From Xanthomarina arctica (GTDB lineage Bacteria; Bacteroidota; Bacteroidia; Flavobacteriales; Flavobacteriaceae): DNA of 64,000 bases. Positions 1 through 8,724 of this stretch are shown in pieces. Position numbers and translations under genes: made by a program. The notes beneath the pieces are model-generated. The model worked only from the letters and a program-made list of their open reading frames with translations. It did no database searches and had not been told where the DNA came from. The stretch spans positions 778,138 through 842,137 of the forward strand of contig NZ_BMFQ01000003.1 in assembly GCF_014638915.1 (NCBI RefSeq), given 5' to 3'. Within the stretch, counting starts at the first letter, position 1. Each line of letters begins with the position of its first letter.

Positions 1-1487
1 TGTTTAATACCACGCATTCCTCCCATTTCTTCTCCTCCACCAGCTCGACCTGGACCTCCATGTACCAAGCTAGGTAATGGCGAACCGTGACCAGTACTTT
101 CTTTAGCCATATCGCGATTGATAACCAAAATTCGTCCATGATGAGTGGCCGCATTGATAACATATTCTTTGGCAATTTTATCATCGTTGGTTGCAATAGA
201 AGAGACCAAAGATCCTTTTCCCATTTGGGCTAAAGTAATCGCTTCATCTAAATTTTTATAAGGCATGATGGTACTTACTGGACCGAAAGCTTCGGTTTCG
301 TGAACGGCTAAATTTATAAACGGATTGTCTTCTCTAAGTAAAATAGGACTTAAAAAGGCACCTTTTTTAGCATCGGCTCCAATAGTTTCAATTTTATCTA
401 AATCGCCATATACAATACTAGCTGTTTTAGCTAATTCTTGAACCCGATCTCTAACTTCGGTAACCTGATCTTTACTTACTAAAGCCCCCATTCTAACTTC
501 TTTAAGTCGTGGGTCTCCAATAGTGATTTTATCCAAAGCTTTGCCTAAAGCTATTTGAACATCTTCAACACGATTCTGAGGTACAATAATTCTACGAATC
601 GCGGTACATTTCTGACCACATTTTACGGTCATTTCATTTCTGACTTCTTTGATAAATAAATCAAATTCTGGAGTTCCAGGAAGAGCATCTTCACCTAAAA
701 CGGATGCGTTTAACGAATCGGCTTCCATATTAAAAGGAACAGATTCCTCAATGATGCGTTTATGAGATTTTAATAATCTTCCGGTTGTAGCGGAACCCGT
801 AAAGGTCACAACATCCTGAGATTCTACAGTATCTAAAATAGTTCTTGCCGAACCTGTAATTAATTGCAAAGCACCTTCTGGTAAAATACCAGAAGCGATT
901 ATTTCACGCACAACCGCTTCTGTTAAAAACGACGTATTTGTTGCTGGTTTTACAATCGCTGGAACACCTGCCATCCAATTGGATGCACATTTTTCCAACA
1001 TTCCCCAAACTGGGAAATTAAAAGCATTGATATGAATTGCTACGCCTCGTTTAGGCACCATGATATGATGAGCCATAAAGCGTCCGCCACGAGATAAATC
1101 GATTGCCTCACCTTCAACATGATAGGATTGGTTAGGAAATAATTTTCTTAAAGATGCATTGGCAAAAAGATTACCAAAACCTCCTTCAATATCTATCCAA
1201 CTATCAATTTTAGTAGCTCCGGTTCTATAACTTAATTCGTAAAAAGCATCTTTTCTTTTTGTAAGATATAAGGCGAGACTTTTCAACATGTTACCACGTT
1301 CTTGGAAAGTCATTTTTCTTAAAACTTCACCTCCTTTAGTTCGTCCGTATTGTAGAATTTCGGCAAAATCCAAACCTTCAGTATCTGAAAGTGCTACAAT
1401 TTCTCCGGTAATAGCATCGAACATAGGAACGCCTTCGCCTTTACCTTCCAACCATTGTCCTGTGACGTAATTTTGTATTTTTTTCAT
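1..1487 (-). CDS. paaZ: PaaZ, N-terminal aldehyde dehydrogenase part (truncated by window)
   Basis: This is the bifunctional oxepin-CoA hydrolase / 3-oxo-5,6-dehydrosuberyl-CoA semialdehyde dehydrogenase that opens and oxidises the ring in phenylacetate breakdown. About 495 codons are visible, starting at the ATG at 1487; the C-terminal hotdog hydratase domain lies beyond the left edge. The aldehyde dehydrogenase signature is clear. The catalytic cysteine is C294 in GQKCTAIRR and the general-base glutamate is E255 in MEADSLN, both at positions typical of PaaZ. Gene order supports the call, since it is the last paa gene on this strand, downstream of paaJ. It lacks a stop codon in the window only because it is cut. 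Confidence 0.93.
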   Translation of the reverse strand, partial: MKKIQNYVTGQWLEGKGEGVPMFDAITGEIVALSDTEGLDFAEILQYGRTKGGEVLRKMTFQERGNMLKSLALYLTKRKDAFYELSYRTGATKIDSWIDIEGGFGNLFANASLRKLFPNQSYHVEGEAIDLSRGGRFMAHHIMVPKRGVAIHINAFNFPVWGMLEKCASNWMAGVPAIVKPATNTSFLTEAVVREIIASGILPEGALQLITGSARTILDTVESQDVVTFTGSATTGRLLKSHKRIIEESVPFNMEADSLNASVLGEDALPGTPEFDLFIKEVRNEMTVKCGQKCTAIRRIIVPQNRVEDVQIALGKALDKITIGDPRLKEVRMGALVSKDQVTEVRDRVQELAKTASIVYGDLDKIETIGADAKKGAFLSPILLREDNPFINLAVHETEAFGPVSTIMPYKNLDEAITLAQMGKGSLVSSIATNDDKIAKEYVINAATHHGRILVINRDMAKESTGHGSPLPSLVHGGPGRAGGGEEMGGMRGIK

Positions 1488-1600
1488 CGATAAATTTATT
1501 TATCGTTTCCGTAAAAACGGAAATCTAATTTATGTTTTCGAGACAAATCTGATAACAATGGGAATCCCTCGAAGTAACGTTTTAATTAATTTTATTCATA

Positions 1601-1627
1601 CCTACAAGGTTTTTAAAACCTTGCAGG
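1601..1627. repeat. 27-bp palindromic interspersed repeat, copy 1
   Basis: A near-perfect palindrome whose half reads CCTACAAGGTTTT. It overlaps the stop codon of the neighbouring glyoxalase-like gene, so that gene's last residues are encoded by the repeat. A second copy lies at 6396-6422. It could serve as a terminator at the gene end, or be a mobile REP-like unit. Confidence 0.7.
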
Positions 1628-2012
1628 ATTTATAATCTTCTATTTGTTTTGCAAAACTCTCTTCGTCTTTATAAGCAATTAAATTCCCTTCAGGGTCTTT
1701 AAATTTTGCTACTTTCCCCCAAGCATGTTCTTGATAATCTACTTTTATGTTTTGGTTTTTCAGTTTTTCAGAAATCGCTTTCACATCAGCTACATGAATT
1801 CGTAAACAGCTGTGATTTTTTATTTCTGAATGATTTTCTAAATAATCAGTTCTATCTTCCTTTTCAACCATGAGATATGTTCCGTGAAAATCAAAACAGG
1901 TTAAATCTTCCTTCTGAAACAGAATAGAAAGGTTTAAAGTTTCAGCATAAAAAAGAACACATTCATGATATGCTTTGACGTATAAAATTAAACCTGTTCT
2001 TTTTACTTTCAT
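1602..2012 (-). CDS. VOC (glyoxalase/bleomycin-resistance) family protein
   Basis: A 136-residue protein with the single-domain vicinal-oxygen-chelate layout: an N-terminal strand followed by YHECVLFYAETL, a central CFDFHGTYLMVEKED strand, and a C-terminal FKDPEGNLIAYKDEE segment with the usual metal-ligand glutamate. Members act as isomerases, dioxygenases or resistance proteins, and the sequence does not say which. It lies between paaJ and paaZ on the same strand, so it may be co-transcribed with the phenylacetate genes, but it is not a standard member of that pathway. Its last eight residues come from a palindromic repeat, so the original C-terminus may have been slightly different. Confidence 0.8.
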   Translation of the reverse strand: MKVKRTGLILYVKAYHECVLFYAETLNLSILFQKEDLTCFDFHGTYLMVEKEDRTDYLENHSEIKNHSCLRIHVADVKAISEKLKNQNIKVDYQEHAWGKVAKFKDPEGNLIAYKDEESFAKQIEDYKSCKVLKTL

Positions 2013-2015
2013 ATG

Positions 2016-2036
2016 AATGCCTGCGCAGGCAGGTAT
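2016..2036. repeat. REP-like palindrome (CCTGC family), copy 1
   Basis: Short inverted repeat centred on GCCTGCGCAGGC just upstream of the VOC gene. It belongs to a family seen four times in the first 10.7 kb, here with a slightly different arm (TGCCTGC). Confidence 0.55.
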
Positions 2037-2111
2037 CTTATTGTTGGTTAATCCTTATTCTCTATTATAAAAAATAGACTTACCAATATAGTTCGTCCCT
2101 TTTATTATGAG

Positions 2112-2131
2112 ATTCCTGCCTTCGAAGGAAT
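2112..2131. repeat. REP-like palindrome (ATTCCTGCC family), copy 2
   Basis: Inverted repeat with arms ATTCCT / AGGAAT around CTTCGAAG, touching the stop codon of the paaJ thiolase. Its place at the gene end would suit an attenuator or mRNA 3' end, but there is no T-tract typical of an intrinsic terminator. Confidence 0.55.
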
Positions 2132-3336
2132 TATACTCTTTCAATTATGGCAGCATAACCTTGCCCAACACCAATACACATGGTAATCAAAGCATAACGT
2201 TTATTTTGCTCTTGCAACTCTAAAGCCGCCGAGTGAGCTAATCTTGCTCCAGTAACTCCAAGAGGATGCCCGATGGCAATAGAACCTCCATTCGGATTTA
2301 TTCTTGGATCGTTATCTGCCAAACCCCACGCTCTAGTACAAGCCAAGGCTTGTGCGGCAAAAGCTTCGTTTAATTCAATAATATCCATATCTGCCATTGT
2401 CAAACCAGCTTTTTTCAAGGCTTTGTTTGAAGCTTCTACTGGACCTATTCCCATAATTCTAGGTTCAACACCTACTACGGCAGAACTTACGATTCTTGCC
2501 AAGGGTTTTAAATTATATTTTTTAACAGCATCTTCTGAAGCGATGATTGTAGCTGCTGCGCCATCATTCAATCCAGATGAATTTCCAGCGGTAACACTTC
2601 CTCCTTCGGCTTTAAAAGCACCTCTTAATTTTCCTAATACTTCTAATGAGGTGTTTGGTTTTACAAACTCATCTTTAGAGAATTTTATTGGATCTTTCTT
2701 TCGTTGAGGAATTTCTACTGTAACAATTTCTTTTGCCAAACGACCATTTTCTTGTGCTTTAGTAGCTTTCATTTGACTCCAAAAAGCAAACTTATCCTGA
2801 TCTTCTCGAGAGATATTATATTTTTCAACGAGATTTTCAGCTGTATTTCCCATCCCATCAGTTCCGTACATTTTTTGCATTCTTGGATTGATAAAACGCC
2901 ATCCAAAACTTGAATCGTACATTTTGGCATCTGTTCCGAAGCCAGTCGATGGCTTTGCAATTACGTATGGCCCACGGGTCATATTTTCAACGCCACCAGC
3001 AATGAATATATCGCCATCTCCAGCTTTAATAGCTCTATTTGCCTGAACAATTGCAGACAATCCTGAACTACAGAGTCTGTTTACGGTTTCTCCCGGAACG
3101 GTTACAGGTAAACCTGCCAAAAGTAATGCCATTCTTGCAACATTCCGATTATCTTCTCCGGCTTGATTAGCGCAACCTATAATAACATCGTCGTATGCTT
3201 CTTTAGGAATATTTGGGTTTCGCTTTACTATTTCTTCAATTACCAGAGCCGCTAAATCGTCTGTTCTTACAGCAGATAACGTACCTTGATAACTTCCTAT
3301 TGGTGTTCTAATACCATCTATAATATATGCTTCCAT
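2131..3336 (-). CDS. paaJ: 3-oxoadipyl-CoA/3-oxo-5,6-dehydrosuberyl-CoA thiolase
   Basis: A 401-residue thiolase that removes acetyl-CoA from the beta-oxidation intermediates of phenylacetate breakdown. The nucleophilic cysteine is C89 (NRLCSSG), the catalytic histidine H357 (GHPLG) and the acid-base cysteine C387 (CIGVGQG). TAGNSSGLNDGAA is the usual dimer-loop and CoA region. The length matches PaaJ/PcaF exactly. The paa neighbours argue for paaJ rather than a general fatty-acid thiolase, though the enzyme could also serve the beta-ketoadipate pathway. Upstream (3340-3400) is a run of TTGAAA-like repeats of the kind seen elsewhere in this cluster. Confidence 0.92.
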   Translation of the reverse strand: MEAYIIDGIRTPIGSYQGTLSAVRTDDLAALVIEEIVKRNPNIPKEAYDDVIIGCANQAGEDNRNVARMALLLAGLPVTVPGETVNRLCSSGLSAIVQANRAIKAGDGDIFIAGGVENMTRGPYVIAKPSTGFGTDAKMYDSSFGWRFINPRMQKMYGTDGMGNTAENLVEKYNISREDQDKFAFWSQMKATKAQENGRLAKEIVTVEIPQRKKDPIKFSKDEFVKPNTSLEVLGKLRGAFKAEGGSVTAGNSSGLNDGAAATIIASEDAVKKYNLKPLARIVSSAVVGVEPRIMGIGPVEASNKALKKAGLTMADMDIIELNEAFAAQALACTRAWGLADNDPRINPNGGSIAIGHPLGVTGARLAHSAALELQEQNKRYALITMCIGVGQGYAAIIERV

Positions 3337-3475
3337 GTTTAAAATTGAAATTGAAATTGAAGTCGTAAATTGAAACTTCTTTTCAAATTAATGTTTTTAT
3401 TTATACTTCGAATACGAAGTTTTTTGTTTCTAATTTTATCCTTTTAAGATTTTTAAAATCATATAAAAAAAAGAA

Positions 3476-4336
3476 TTAATTCAGAAGTGCCGAAAATGTA
3501 TCTCCTTGTCTCATATCGCCTGTTTTATAACCTTTCATGAACCACTCCATACGTTGTTCGGAAGTTCCATGTGTAAAAGAATCAGGTTGCACATCTCCTT
3601 GCACTCTTCTTTGAATAGCATCGTCTCCAACTGCATTTGCAGCGCTTAAAGCTTCTTCAATATCTCCTACTTCTAAATAATCTTGATTATGATGCGCCCA
3701 AACTCCTGCATAAAAATCTGCTTGTAGTTCTTGAGCAACGGAGAGTTTATTCCCTTCCACTTTATTAGTTTGTTGTTGCAATTGTCTTACTTTTTGCGAT
3801 GTTCCCATTAATGTTTGTATGTGATGACCAATCTCGTGAGCAGTAACGTAGGCAATAGCAAAATCGCCTCCTTGAGCTCCGAAACGTGTTTTTAATTCAT
3901 CGAAAAAAGTCAAATCCATATATAATTTTTGGTCTGCAGGACAATAAAAAGGCCCTGAAGCTGCAGTTGCATTTCCACACCCACTACTTACTGCATCCGA
4001 AAATAAAACCATGGTAGGCTCCTTATAATTCCCTAAACCATTCTCCATAAAAACCTGGTTCCAAACATCTTCAGTATCTGCTAAAACCGTGGCAACAAAA
4101 CTTCCAACTTCTTTTTCTTGAGCAGTAAGATCTCTTTGTTCTACTTGTTGTGAAGATTGACCTTGATTTATCTGTTCGATTATTGGCGCAATTTGCTGTC
4201 CTGTTTCGCCTCCAAAAAGTTGTAATAAAATTACAATTACGGCTATAACTCCACCTCCAGCTGCTAGTTTGCCTTTTGATCCCATTCCTCTGCGATCGTC
4301 CATATTGCTACTTTGTCTTCGACCTTGCCATTTCAT
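3476..4336 (-). CDS. ypfJ: YpfJ-type neutral zinc metallopeptidase
   Basis: A 286-residue membrane-anchored protein. Residues 24-44 form one hydrophobic segment after a basic, glycine-rich N-terminus. The catalytic domain has HEIGHH (H167, E168, H171) and a downstream acidic ligand region around QELQADFYAG (about 202-211), the pattern of the KPN_02809/YpfJ neutral zinc metallopeptidases. The function of this family is poorly known. It sits between paaJ and paaI on the same strand but has no recognised role in aromatic degradation, so it is probably a passenger within the cluster. The start ATG gives a positively charged N-terminus suited to a type II membrane anchor. Confidence 0.85.
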   Translation of the reverse strand: MKWQGRRQSSNMDDRRGMGSKGKLAAGGGVIAVIVILLQLFGGETGQQIAPIIEQINQGQSSQQVEQRDLTAQEKEVGSFVATVLADTEDVWNQVFMENGLGNYKEPTMVLFSDAVSSGCGNATAASGPFYCPADQKLYMDLTFFDELKTRFGAQGGDFAIAYVTAHEIGHHIQTLMGTSQKVRQLQQQTNKVEGNKLSVAQELQADFYAGVWAHHNQDYLEVGDIEEALSAANAVGDDAIQRRVQGDVQPDSFTHGTSEQRMEWFMKGYKTGDMRQGDTFSALLN

Positions 4337-4375
4337 AACATTAAATTTTTTATTAAATTATATGGAAACCTCTAT

Positions 4376-4792
4376 TTATAACTCCCAATCTTTACTTGTT
4401 CTGTATACAACGCCTTTAAAAAGCGCAACAAGTTCTTCTCCTCTTTTAACTTCAATGATATTAAAGCCTAATTTATTTTTTACATTTTCGATAACTGATT
4501 CTGCAACAATATAATCTCCTTCATTTAAAGCTTCCATATGATTGATACTCGTTTCTATAGAAACGGCATATTTTCCATGCGTGTTGGCGGCAAATCCGAA
4601 TGCCGTATCTGCTAACGAATAACTAATACCTCCATGAGCTTTGTTCATACTGTTTAGCATGTCTTTTCTAATGGTCATACCAACTTTGCAACGCCCGATT
4701 TCGCTTTCGATAATCTCGATACCAAGCCATTGGCTGTAGGCATCTTGGGATAGCATCTTTACAGGTATGAGGTGTGAGGCAATAGGTTTCAT
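4376..4792 (-). CDS. paaI: PaaI phenylacetyl-CoA thioesterase (hotdog fold)
   Basis: A 138-residue hotdog-fold thioesterase. PaaI releases CoA from dead-end phenylacetyl- or hydroxyphenylacetyl-CoA and so protects the CoA pool. The active-site region KAHGGISYSLADTAF (51-65) carries HGG and the catalytic D62. The start is uncertain. The listed ATG makes a 12-residue leader encoded partly by a copy of a short CCTCACACCTCATACCT repeat that also occurs elsewhere in the window, while a second ATG at 4756 would begin right at MLSQDAYSQWLG. The gene follows the four-helix-bundle gene and paaH on the same strand. Confidence 0.88.
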   Translation of the reverse strand: MKPIASHLIPVKMLSQDAYSQWLGIEIIESEIGRCKVGMTIRKDMLNSMNKAHGGISYSLADTAFGFAANTHGKYAVSIETSINHMEALNEGDYIVAESVIENVKNKLGFNIIEVKRGEELVALFKGVVYRTSKDWEL

Positions 4793-4805
4793 CCGTTATT
4801 TAAAA

Positions 4806-5186
4806 TTAATTATTTATTCTTTTAAAAATTATAGCACGTAAAGTTGTTATCATTTTTGATAATTCAGTAATTAATCTTCTGTTTTCTTCGTCTTCTTCAA
4901 TCGTTATATAATTTCTTATCCAAGCTTTTGAACTACAAGCAATACATTCATGAGTACTAAACCAAGCATTACCTAGATAATTATGAAACTGTTTATCGGA
5001 ACCACTTGAACCTTCTGCAATATTTAATGCAATAGAATCTGCTGCCCTTTTAAATTGTGATGTCAACTCAAACCTTTCATCCTTTGGGAATTTTTTTGAC
5101 TGCATATTAACAACTTCTCCGAATTCCATAGCCATCGAATAAATCGTTAATTCCTCAAATTTAAAATGATACTTTGACTTCCTCAT
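4806..5186 (-). CDS. Four-helix-bundle protein (23S rRNA intervening-sequence type)
   Basis: A 126-residue helical protein with the family hallmarks: FEELTIYSMAMEF at the start, then RFELTSQFKRAADSIALNIAEGSSGS and FHNYLGNAWFSTHECIACSSKAW. This family was first seen inside 23S rRNA intervening sequences, and a relative (Avd) assists diversity-generating retroelements. Its usual role is unknown. Here it overlaps the paaH stop codon by 4 bp and interrupts the paa order between paaH and paaI. A second family member lies at 8725-9075. I see no reverse transcriptase or template repeat nearby. Confidence 0.85.
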   Translation of the reverse strand: MRKSKYHFKFEELTIYSMAMEFGEVVNMQSKKFPKDERFELTSQFKRAADSIALNIAEGSSGSDKQFHNYLGNAWFSTHECIACSSKAWIRNYITIEEDEENRRLITELSKMITTLRAIIFKRINN

Positions 5187-6370
5187 ACCTCAAACCTCAT
5201 TCCTTTTTTATTCATTTTACGTAATAACGGACTACAACGATATCTATCTTCGTGATACTCATTATATAAATCATCCATTTTCTTAACACACCAATCGATA
5301 CCTTTTTCGTCTGCCCAAGCTAATAATCCTTTTGGATAATTAACACCTTTAGTCATGGCATTGTCGATATCTTCAGCGGATGCGATATTTAAGAACAGAG
5401 CATCTGCAGCTTCATTGATTAGCATCACTAGTATTCTCTCGTATATTTGTTGTGCTAATTCTTTCTTTTGAGATTCTTCGCTATCGCTCTGAATGACAGC
5501 ATCGCTCTGAATGACACGTCCATTTTCATCATAATTATAATAACCTTTCCCAGATTTTCTTCCTAAATATCCAGCTTCCGAAAATCGTTTTTGTGTGAAT
5601 GCTGGCTTATATCTTGGATCGAAATAAAATGCTGTAAATACGGTTTCAGTTACAGTATAATTTACATCGTTCCCAATAAAATCCATTAGTTCGAAGGGTC
5701 CCATTCTAAAACCTCCAAGGGTTTTTAAGCTCCAATCTATAGTTGCAAAATCTGCTAGTCCTTCTTCATAAATACGTAATGCTTCGCCATAAAAAGGTCT
5801 TGCCACTCTGTTAACAATAAAACCGGGTGTATCCTTTGCCACAGCGACTACTTTTTTCCAATCTGAAATAATTTGAATCGATTTGTCAAGTACTTCTTTT
5901 GAAGTTTGAATGGCAGGAATAACCTCAACCAACTTCATTAAAGGTGCTGGATTGAAAAAATGAATTCCAACACAGCGTTCTGGTTTTTGTAATGAGGCTG
6001 CAATGGAAGCTATAGATAAACTAGACGTATTAGATGCAATAATGCAATCTGATGACACATAAGTTTCTAATTCTGAAAATACTTTTTTCTTAATCTCCAG
6101 ATTTTCGATAATCGCTTCAATGGTCAGATTAGAATCTGAAAGCTCTTTTATAGTATTAACATATGAAATATTGCTTTGAATTCGTGATTTTTCAGAGTTA
6201 TCAATTCGTCCTTTTTCAACTAATCTCGCCAATATCTTTTCTAAAGCTACTTTTGCTTTATCTAAAGCTGCTAAATTGGTATCGAATAATTTTACTTTAC
6301 AACCAGAAGTCGCTGCAACTTGCGCGATACCGCTTCCCATGGTTCCACAACCGATAATTCCTATATTCAT
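5183..6370 (-). CDS. paaH: 3-hydroxyacyl-CoA dehydrogenase PaaH
   Basis: A 395-residue NAD-dependent 3-hydroxyadipyl-CoA dehydrogenase. The Rossmann motif GCGTMGSGIA is at 7-16, SNTSSLSI at 113-120, and the catalytic histidine H137 lies in GIHFFNPAP. The first C-terminal domain ends near GYLGRKSGKGYYNYDE (268-282) and the second resumes at about 309 (IYERILVMLINEA). Between them, residues 286-300 are encoded by an in-frame copy of an interspersed DNA repeat, a linker that the enzyme presumably tolerates. paaG lies 66 bp upstream, separated by a palindromic repeat. Confidence 0.92.
   Translation of the reverse strand: MNIGIIGCGTMGSGIAQVAATSGCKVKLFDTNLAALDKAKVALEKILARLVEKGRIDNSEKSRIQSNISYVNTIKELSDSNLTIEAIIENLEIKKKVFSELETYVSSDCIIASNTSSLSIASIAASLQKPERCVGIHFFNPAPLMKLVEVIPAIQTSKEVLDKSIQIISDWKKVVAVAKDTPGFIVNRVARPFYGEALRIYEEGLADFATIDWSLKTLGGFRMGPFELMDFIGNDVNYTVTETVFTAFYFDPRYKPAFTQKRFSEAGYLGRKSGKGYYNYDENGRVIQSDAVIQSDSEESQKKELAQQIYERILVMLINEAADALFLNIASAEDIDNAMTKGVNYPKGLLAWADEKGIDWCVKKMDDLYNEYHEDRYRCSPLLRKMNKKGMRFEV
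5471..5515 (-). repeat. Interspersed GTCATTC repeat inserted in frame in paaH
   Basis: Read on the minus strand, this 45-bp stretch contains GTCATTCAGAGCGA twice and ends GCGAAGAATCTC. The same unit appears in the intergenic gap at 7249-7325. Inside paaH it encodes the peptide AVIQSDSEES in the loop between the two C-terminal domains and keeps the frame. Confidence 0.75.
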
Positions 6371-6395
6371 AAATTCCGTGTTTCTTTTATTTAAA

Positions 6396-6422
6396 CCTAC
6401 AAGGTTTTAAAAACCTTGCAGG
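6396..6422. repeat. 27-bp palindromic interspersed repeat, copy 2
   Basis: The second copy of the palindrome found at 1601-1627, differing by one base. It sits in the short gap between paaG and paaH. Confidence 0.7.
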
Positions 6423-6436
6423 TTATGAATCGTTAA

Positions 6437-7222
6437 TTATCTTCCTTTGAAATTTGGTTTTCGTTTTTCAATAAATGCTGCAACTCCTTCGGCATAATCC
6501 TCACTTTGAGCGGCTTCTATTTGTAATTTAGATTCTAATGCAAGTTGAGATTCTAAATCATTCGTCATGGACTGATTAAATAATTCTTTAATTAGGCCAA
6601 GCGCTTTAGTTGGCATATTGGCTAATTTTAAAGCAAGATTATTAACATCTTCTTCAAAATTTTCTAGTGGAATCATTTTGTAAATCATTCCCATTTTTTC
6701 GGCTTCTTCAGCTGAAATTTTATCACCCAACATAGCTAATGCTAAGGCCTTTTGAAAACCAATCAATCTCGGTAAAAAGAAGGTTCCAGCACTATCCGGC
6801 ACCAAACCTATTAAACTAAAGGCTTGAATAAAACTCACTTTTTCATGGGCAACAACAATATCGCATGCTAGAGCAATGTTTGCCCCTGCTCCTGCCGCAA
6901 CACCATTTACAGCTCCAATAATTGGTTTTTTTATGGCACGCAATCTGGTTATGATTGGATTGTAATGTTCTTCTAATATTTTTTTGAATCCTGGATTTAA
7001 TTCTGGATCTGTAACTTCTTTTAAGTCTTGACCGGCACAAAATGCTTTTCCATTTCCAGTTAGTACGATGGCTCTAACATCCTCATTTTTCTCACAAGCA
7101 TCTAAAGTATCATGAAGTAAAAATGCCATTTCCCGATTAAAACTATTAAACACTTCTGGTCTGTTTAGAGTTATATAGGCTACTTTATTCTCAATTTTTA
7201 ATAGAATTGAATTATTACTCAT
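6437..7222 (-). CDS. paaG: PaaG, ring 1,2-epoxyphenylacetyl-CoA isomerase (crotonase family)
   Basis: A 261-residue crotonase-fold enzyme. PaaG isomerises the ring epoxide of phenylacetyl-CoA to the oxepin, and also moves double bonds later in the pathway. The oxyanion-hole sequences GKAFCAGQDL (about 58-67) and NGVAAGAGANIA (about 105-116) are present, as is the GLVPDSAGTFFLPRL stretch with the catalytic aspartate. This loop is PaaG-like rather than the double-glutamate loop of a classical hydratase. There is only one crotonase in the cluster; a separate PaaF hydratase was not found here and may lie elsewhere in the genome. Confidence 0.9.
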   Translation of the reverse strand: MSNNSILLKIENKVAYITLNRPEVFNSFNREMAFLLHDTLDACEKNEDVRAIVLTGNGKAFCAGQDLKEVTDPELNPGFKKILEEHYNPIITRLRAIKKPIIGAVNGVAAGAGANIALACDIVVAHEKVSFIQAFSLIGLVPDSAGTFFLPRLIGFQKALALAMLGDKISAEEAEKMGMIYKMIPLENFEEDVNNLALKLANMPTKALGLIKELFNQSMTNDLESQLALESKLQIEAAQSEDYAEGVAAFIEKRKPNFKGR

Positions 7223-7248
7223 ATCTTATTTTATCTTAATTTATTAAT

Positions 7249-7325
7249 TGTCATTCAGAAGTAAGAACGTATCAACCTTTTCAGCCGATTCTTCACTTCG
7301 TTTTGAATGACATCTAGAATGACAT
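7249..7325. repeat. Interspersed GTCATTC repeats between paaD and paaG
   Basis: The intergenic stretch contains GTCATTCAGAAG at its left end, and GATTCTTC, GAATGAC and GAATGAC at its right, forming an inverted pair. On the minus strand this matches the repeat that entered paaH at 5471-5515. No gene was seen in it. Confidence 0.65.
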
Positions 7326-7826
7326 CTACTTCAAGCACTTAAAATAATCAAAAGGTTCTTGGCAATCATCACACTGAAATTGTGCTTTACATGCTGTTGA
7401 ACCAAACTGACTAACTAATCTGGTGTTTGTCGATCCACATTGTGGGCATTTTACAAGGCGTTTTCCGTGAAGCAACACGTCTATATCTGCTTCAGCATTT
7501 AAAGGAGCCGCAATCCCGTAATCTTCCAAAGCTTTTCTGCCTCTTGGAGTAATCCAATCTGTAGTCCACGCAGGTGATAAAATTAATTCGACCTCACTAT
7601 CATATCCCGCTTCTTTTAAAGCGGCTTTAATATCGTCTCCAATAACATCCATAGCCGGACAACCACTGTATGTTGGAGTAATTTGAACTTTTACTATGTT
7701 GTTTTCAATAACAGCCGTACGCACAACTCCCATATCCATAATAGATAAAACTGGGATTTCAGGATCTGAAACTTGTTCCAAAATTGGAATTAATTCATTA
7801 GCTATATGTTGTTTTTCTGTAACCAT
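7326..7826 (-). CDS. paaD: PaaD, phenylacetyl-CoA epoxidase maturation subunit
   Basis: A 166-residue protein with an N-terminal MIP18/DUF59 domain (ILEQVSDPEIPVLSIMDMGVV) and a C-terminal cysteine cluster (CPQCGST, then TACKAQFQCDDCQEP) suited to metal binding. PaaD is needed for assembly of the PaaABCE epoxidase, probably for iron or Fe-S insertion. I chose the ATG at 7826 (MVTEKQ). A longer frame reaches an ATG at 7853, but its nine extra codons come from a repeat (GCTTCGACAAGCTTAGCATGAC), so they are unlikely to be native protein. paaC lies upstream on the same strand. Confidence 0.9.
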   Translation of the reverse strand: MVTEKQHIANELIPILEQVSDPEIPVLSIMDMGVVRTAVIENNIVKVQITPTYSGCPAMDVIGDDIKAALKEAGYDSEVELILSPAWTTDWITPRGRKALEDYGIAAPLNAEADIDVLLHGKRLVKCPQCGSTNTRLVSQFGSTACKAQFQCDDCQEPFDYFKCLK

Positions 7827-7877
7827 TTTGAGATGCTTCGACAAGCTTAGCATGACATATTGTTTATTATTTATTAG

Positions 7878-7898
7878 ATTCCTGCGTGCGCAGGAATT
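7878..7898. repeat. REP-like palindrome (ATTCCTGCG family), copy 3
   Basis: Inverted repeat ATTCCTGCG / CGCAGGAAT just after the paaC stop codon. It is the third copy of the family in the cluster. Confidence 0.6.
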
Positions 7899-7901
7899 TA
7901 G

Positions 7902-8657
7902 TTACCATTCCATATTAGGATAGGCACGTTGCATATATTGTAACTCGGCCAACAAAAAACCCATATGTTCTGTATGAATACCTTGTTTTCCTCCTTTTTG
8001 AAAATATTTTGATTCAGGCACTTTTAGAGTAGCTTCCTCTAAAATATCGCTTACTTTTTGGTAATACGCGCTTTTAAGTTTCGTAATATCAACTCCAATT
8101 CCTTCAGTTACCATCGCTTTATCAGCATCTGTTTGATGAAATAATTCGTCTGTGTAAGTCCATAAATCATCAATGGCTGTTTGCATTTTTAGATGACTTT
8201 CTTCTGTTCCATCTCCTAGTCTTTTAATCCAATCGGAAGAAAAACGTTGATGATAACTTACTTCTTTTATAGATTTTATAGCGATTGCAGACAAAGTAAA
8301 ATCGGTGCTTTTTTGCAATTCATTTAAAAACATGAAATGATAAACATCGAACAAAAACTGACGTCCCATGCAATAAGCAAAATCGGTATTAGGCTGTTCA
8401 ACTAACAAAACATTTAAATAGTCACGTTCTTTACGAAGCATGGCAATATCATCTTCTGATCTGCCATCTCCAGCAATTTTCGCGGCATATTGATAATAAC
8501 TTCTAACTTGCCCTAATAAATCAAGTGATAAGTTGGTGCAAGCTATATCTGTTTCTAGGCTTGGTCCATGTCCACAAAGTTCTCCTAGACGTTGACCTAG
8601 GATAAGGGAGTTATCTGCTATTCCTAGAATGTATTTGTATAAATTATCGTTTTTCAT
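7902..8657 (-). CDS. paaC: PaaC, phenylacetyl-CoA epoxidase structural subunit
   Basis: A 251-residue all-helical ferritin-like subunit that pairs with PaaA in the diiron ring 1,2-epoxidase. Visible family features are GQRLGELCGHGPSLETDIA, the LDLLGQVRSYYQYAAKIAG helix, FAYCMGRQFLFDVYHF, and the SYHQRFSSDWIKRLGDGTEESH segment. PaaC resembles PaaA but is structural rather than catalytic. The length agrees with E. coli PaaC. A four-helix-bundle gene separates it from paaB, which is unusual, since these genes normally abut. Confidence 0.92.
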   Translation of the reverse strand: MKNDNLYKYILGIADNSLILGQRLGELCGHGPSLETDIACTNLSLDLLGQVRSYYQYAAKIAGDGRSEDDIAMLRKERDYLNVLLVEQPNTDFAYCMGRQFLFDVYHFMFLNELQKSTDFTLSAIAIKSIKEVSYHQRFSSDWIKRLGDGTEESHLKMQTAIDDLWTYTDELFHQTDADKAMVTEGIGVDITKLKSAYYQKVSDILEEATLKVPESKYFQKGGKQGIHTEHMGFLLAELQYMQRAYPNMEW

Positions 8658-8724
8658 AAAATGAACTTAAAATTGAATTTGAACTTGAAATCGAAATTAA
8701 CACTCGTTTTGAAATTCTCTATTC

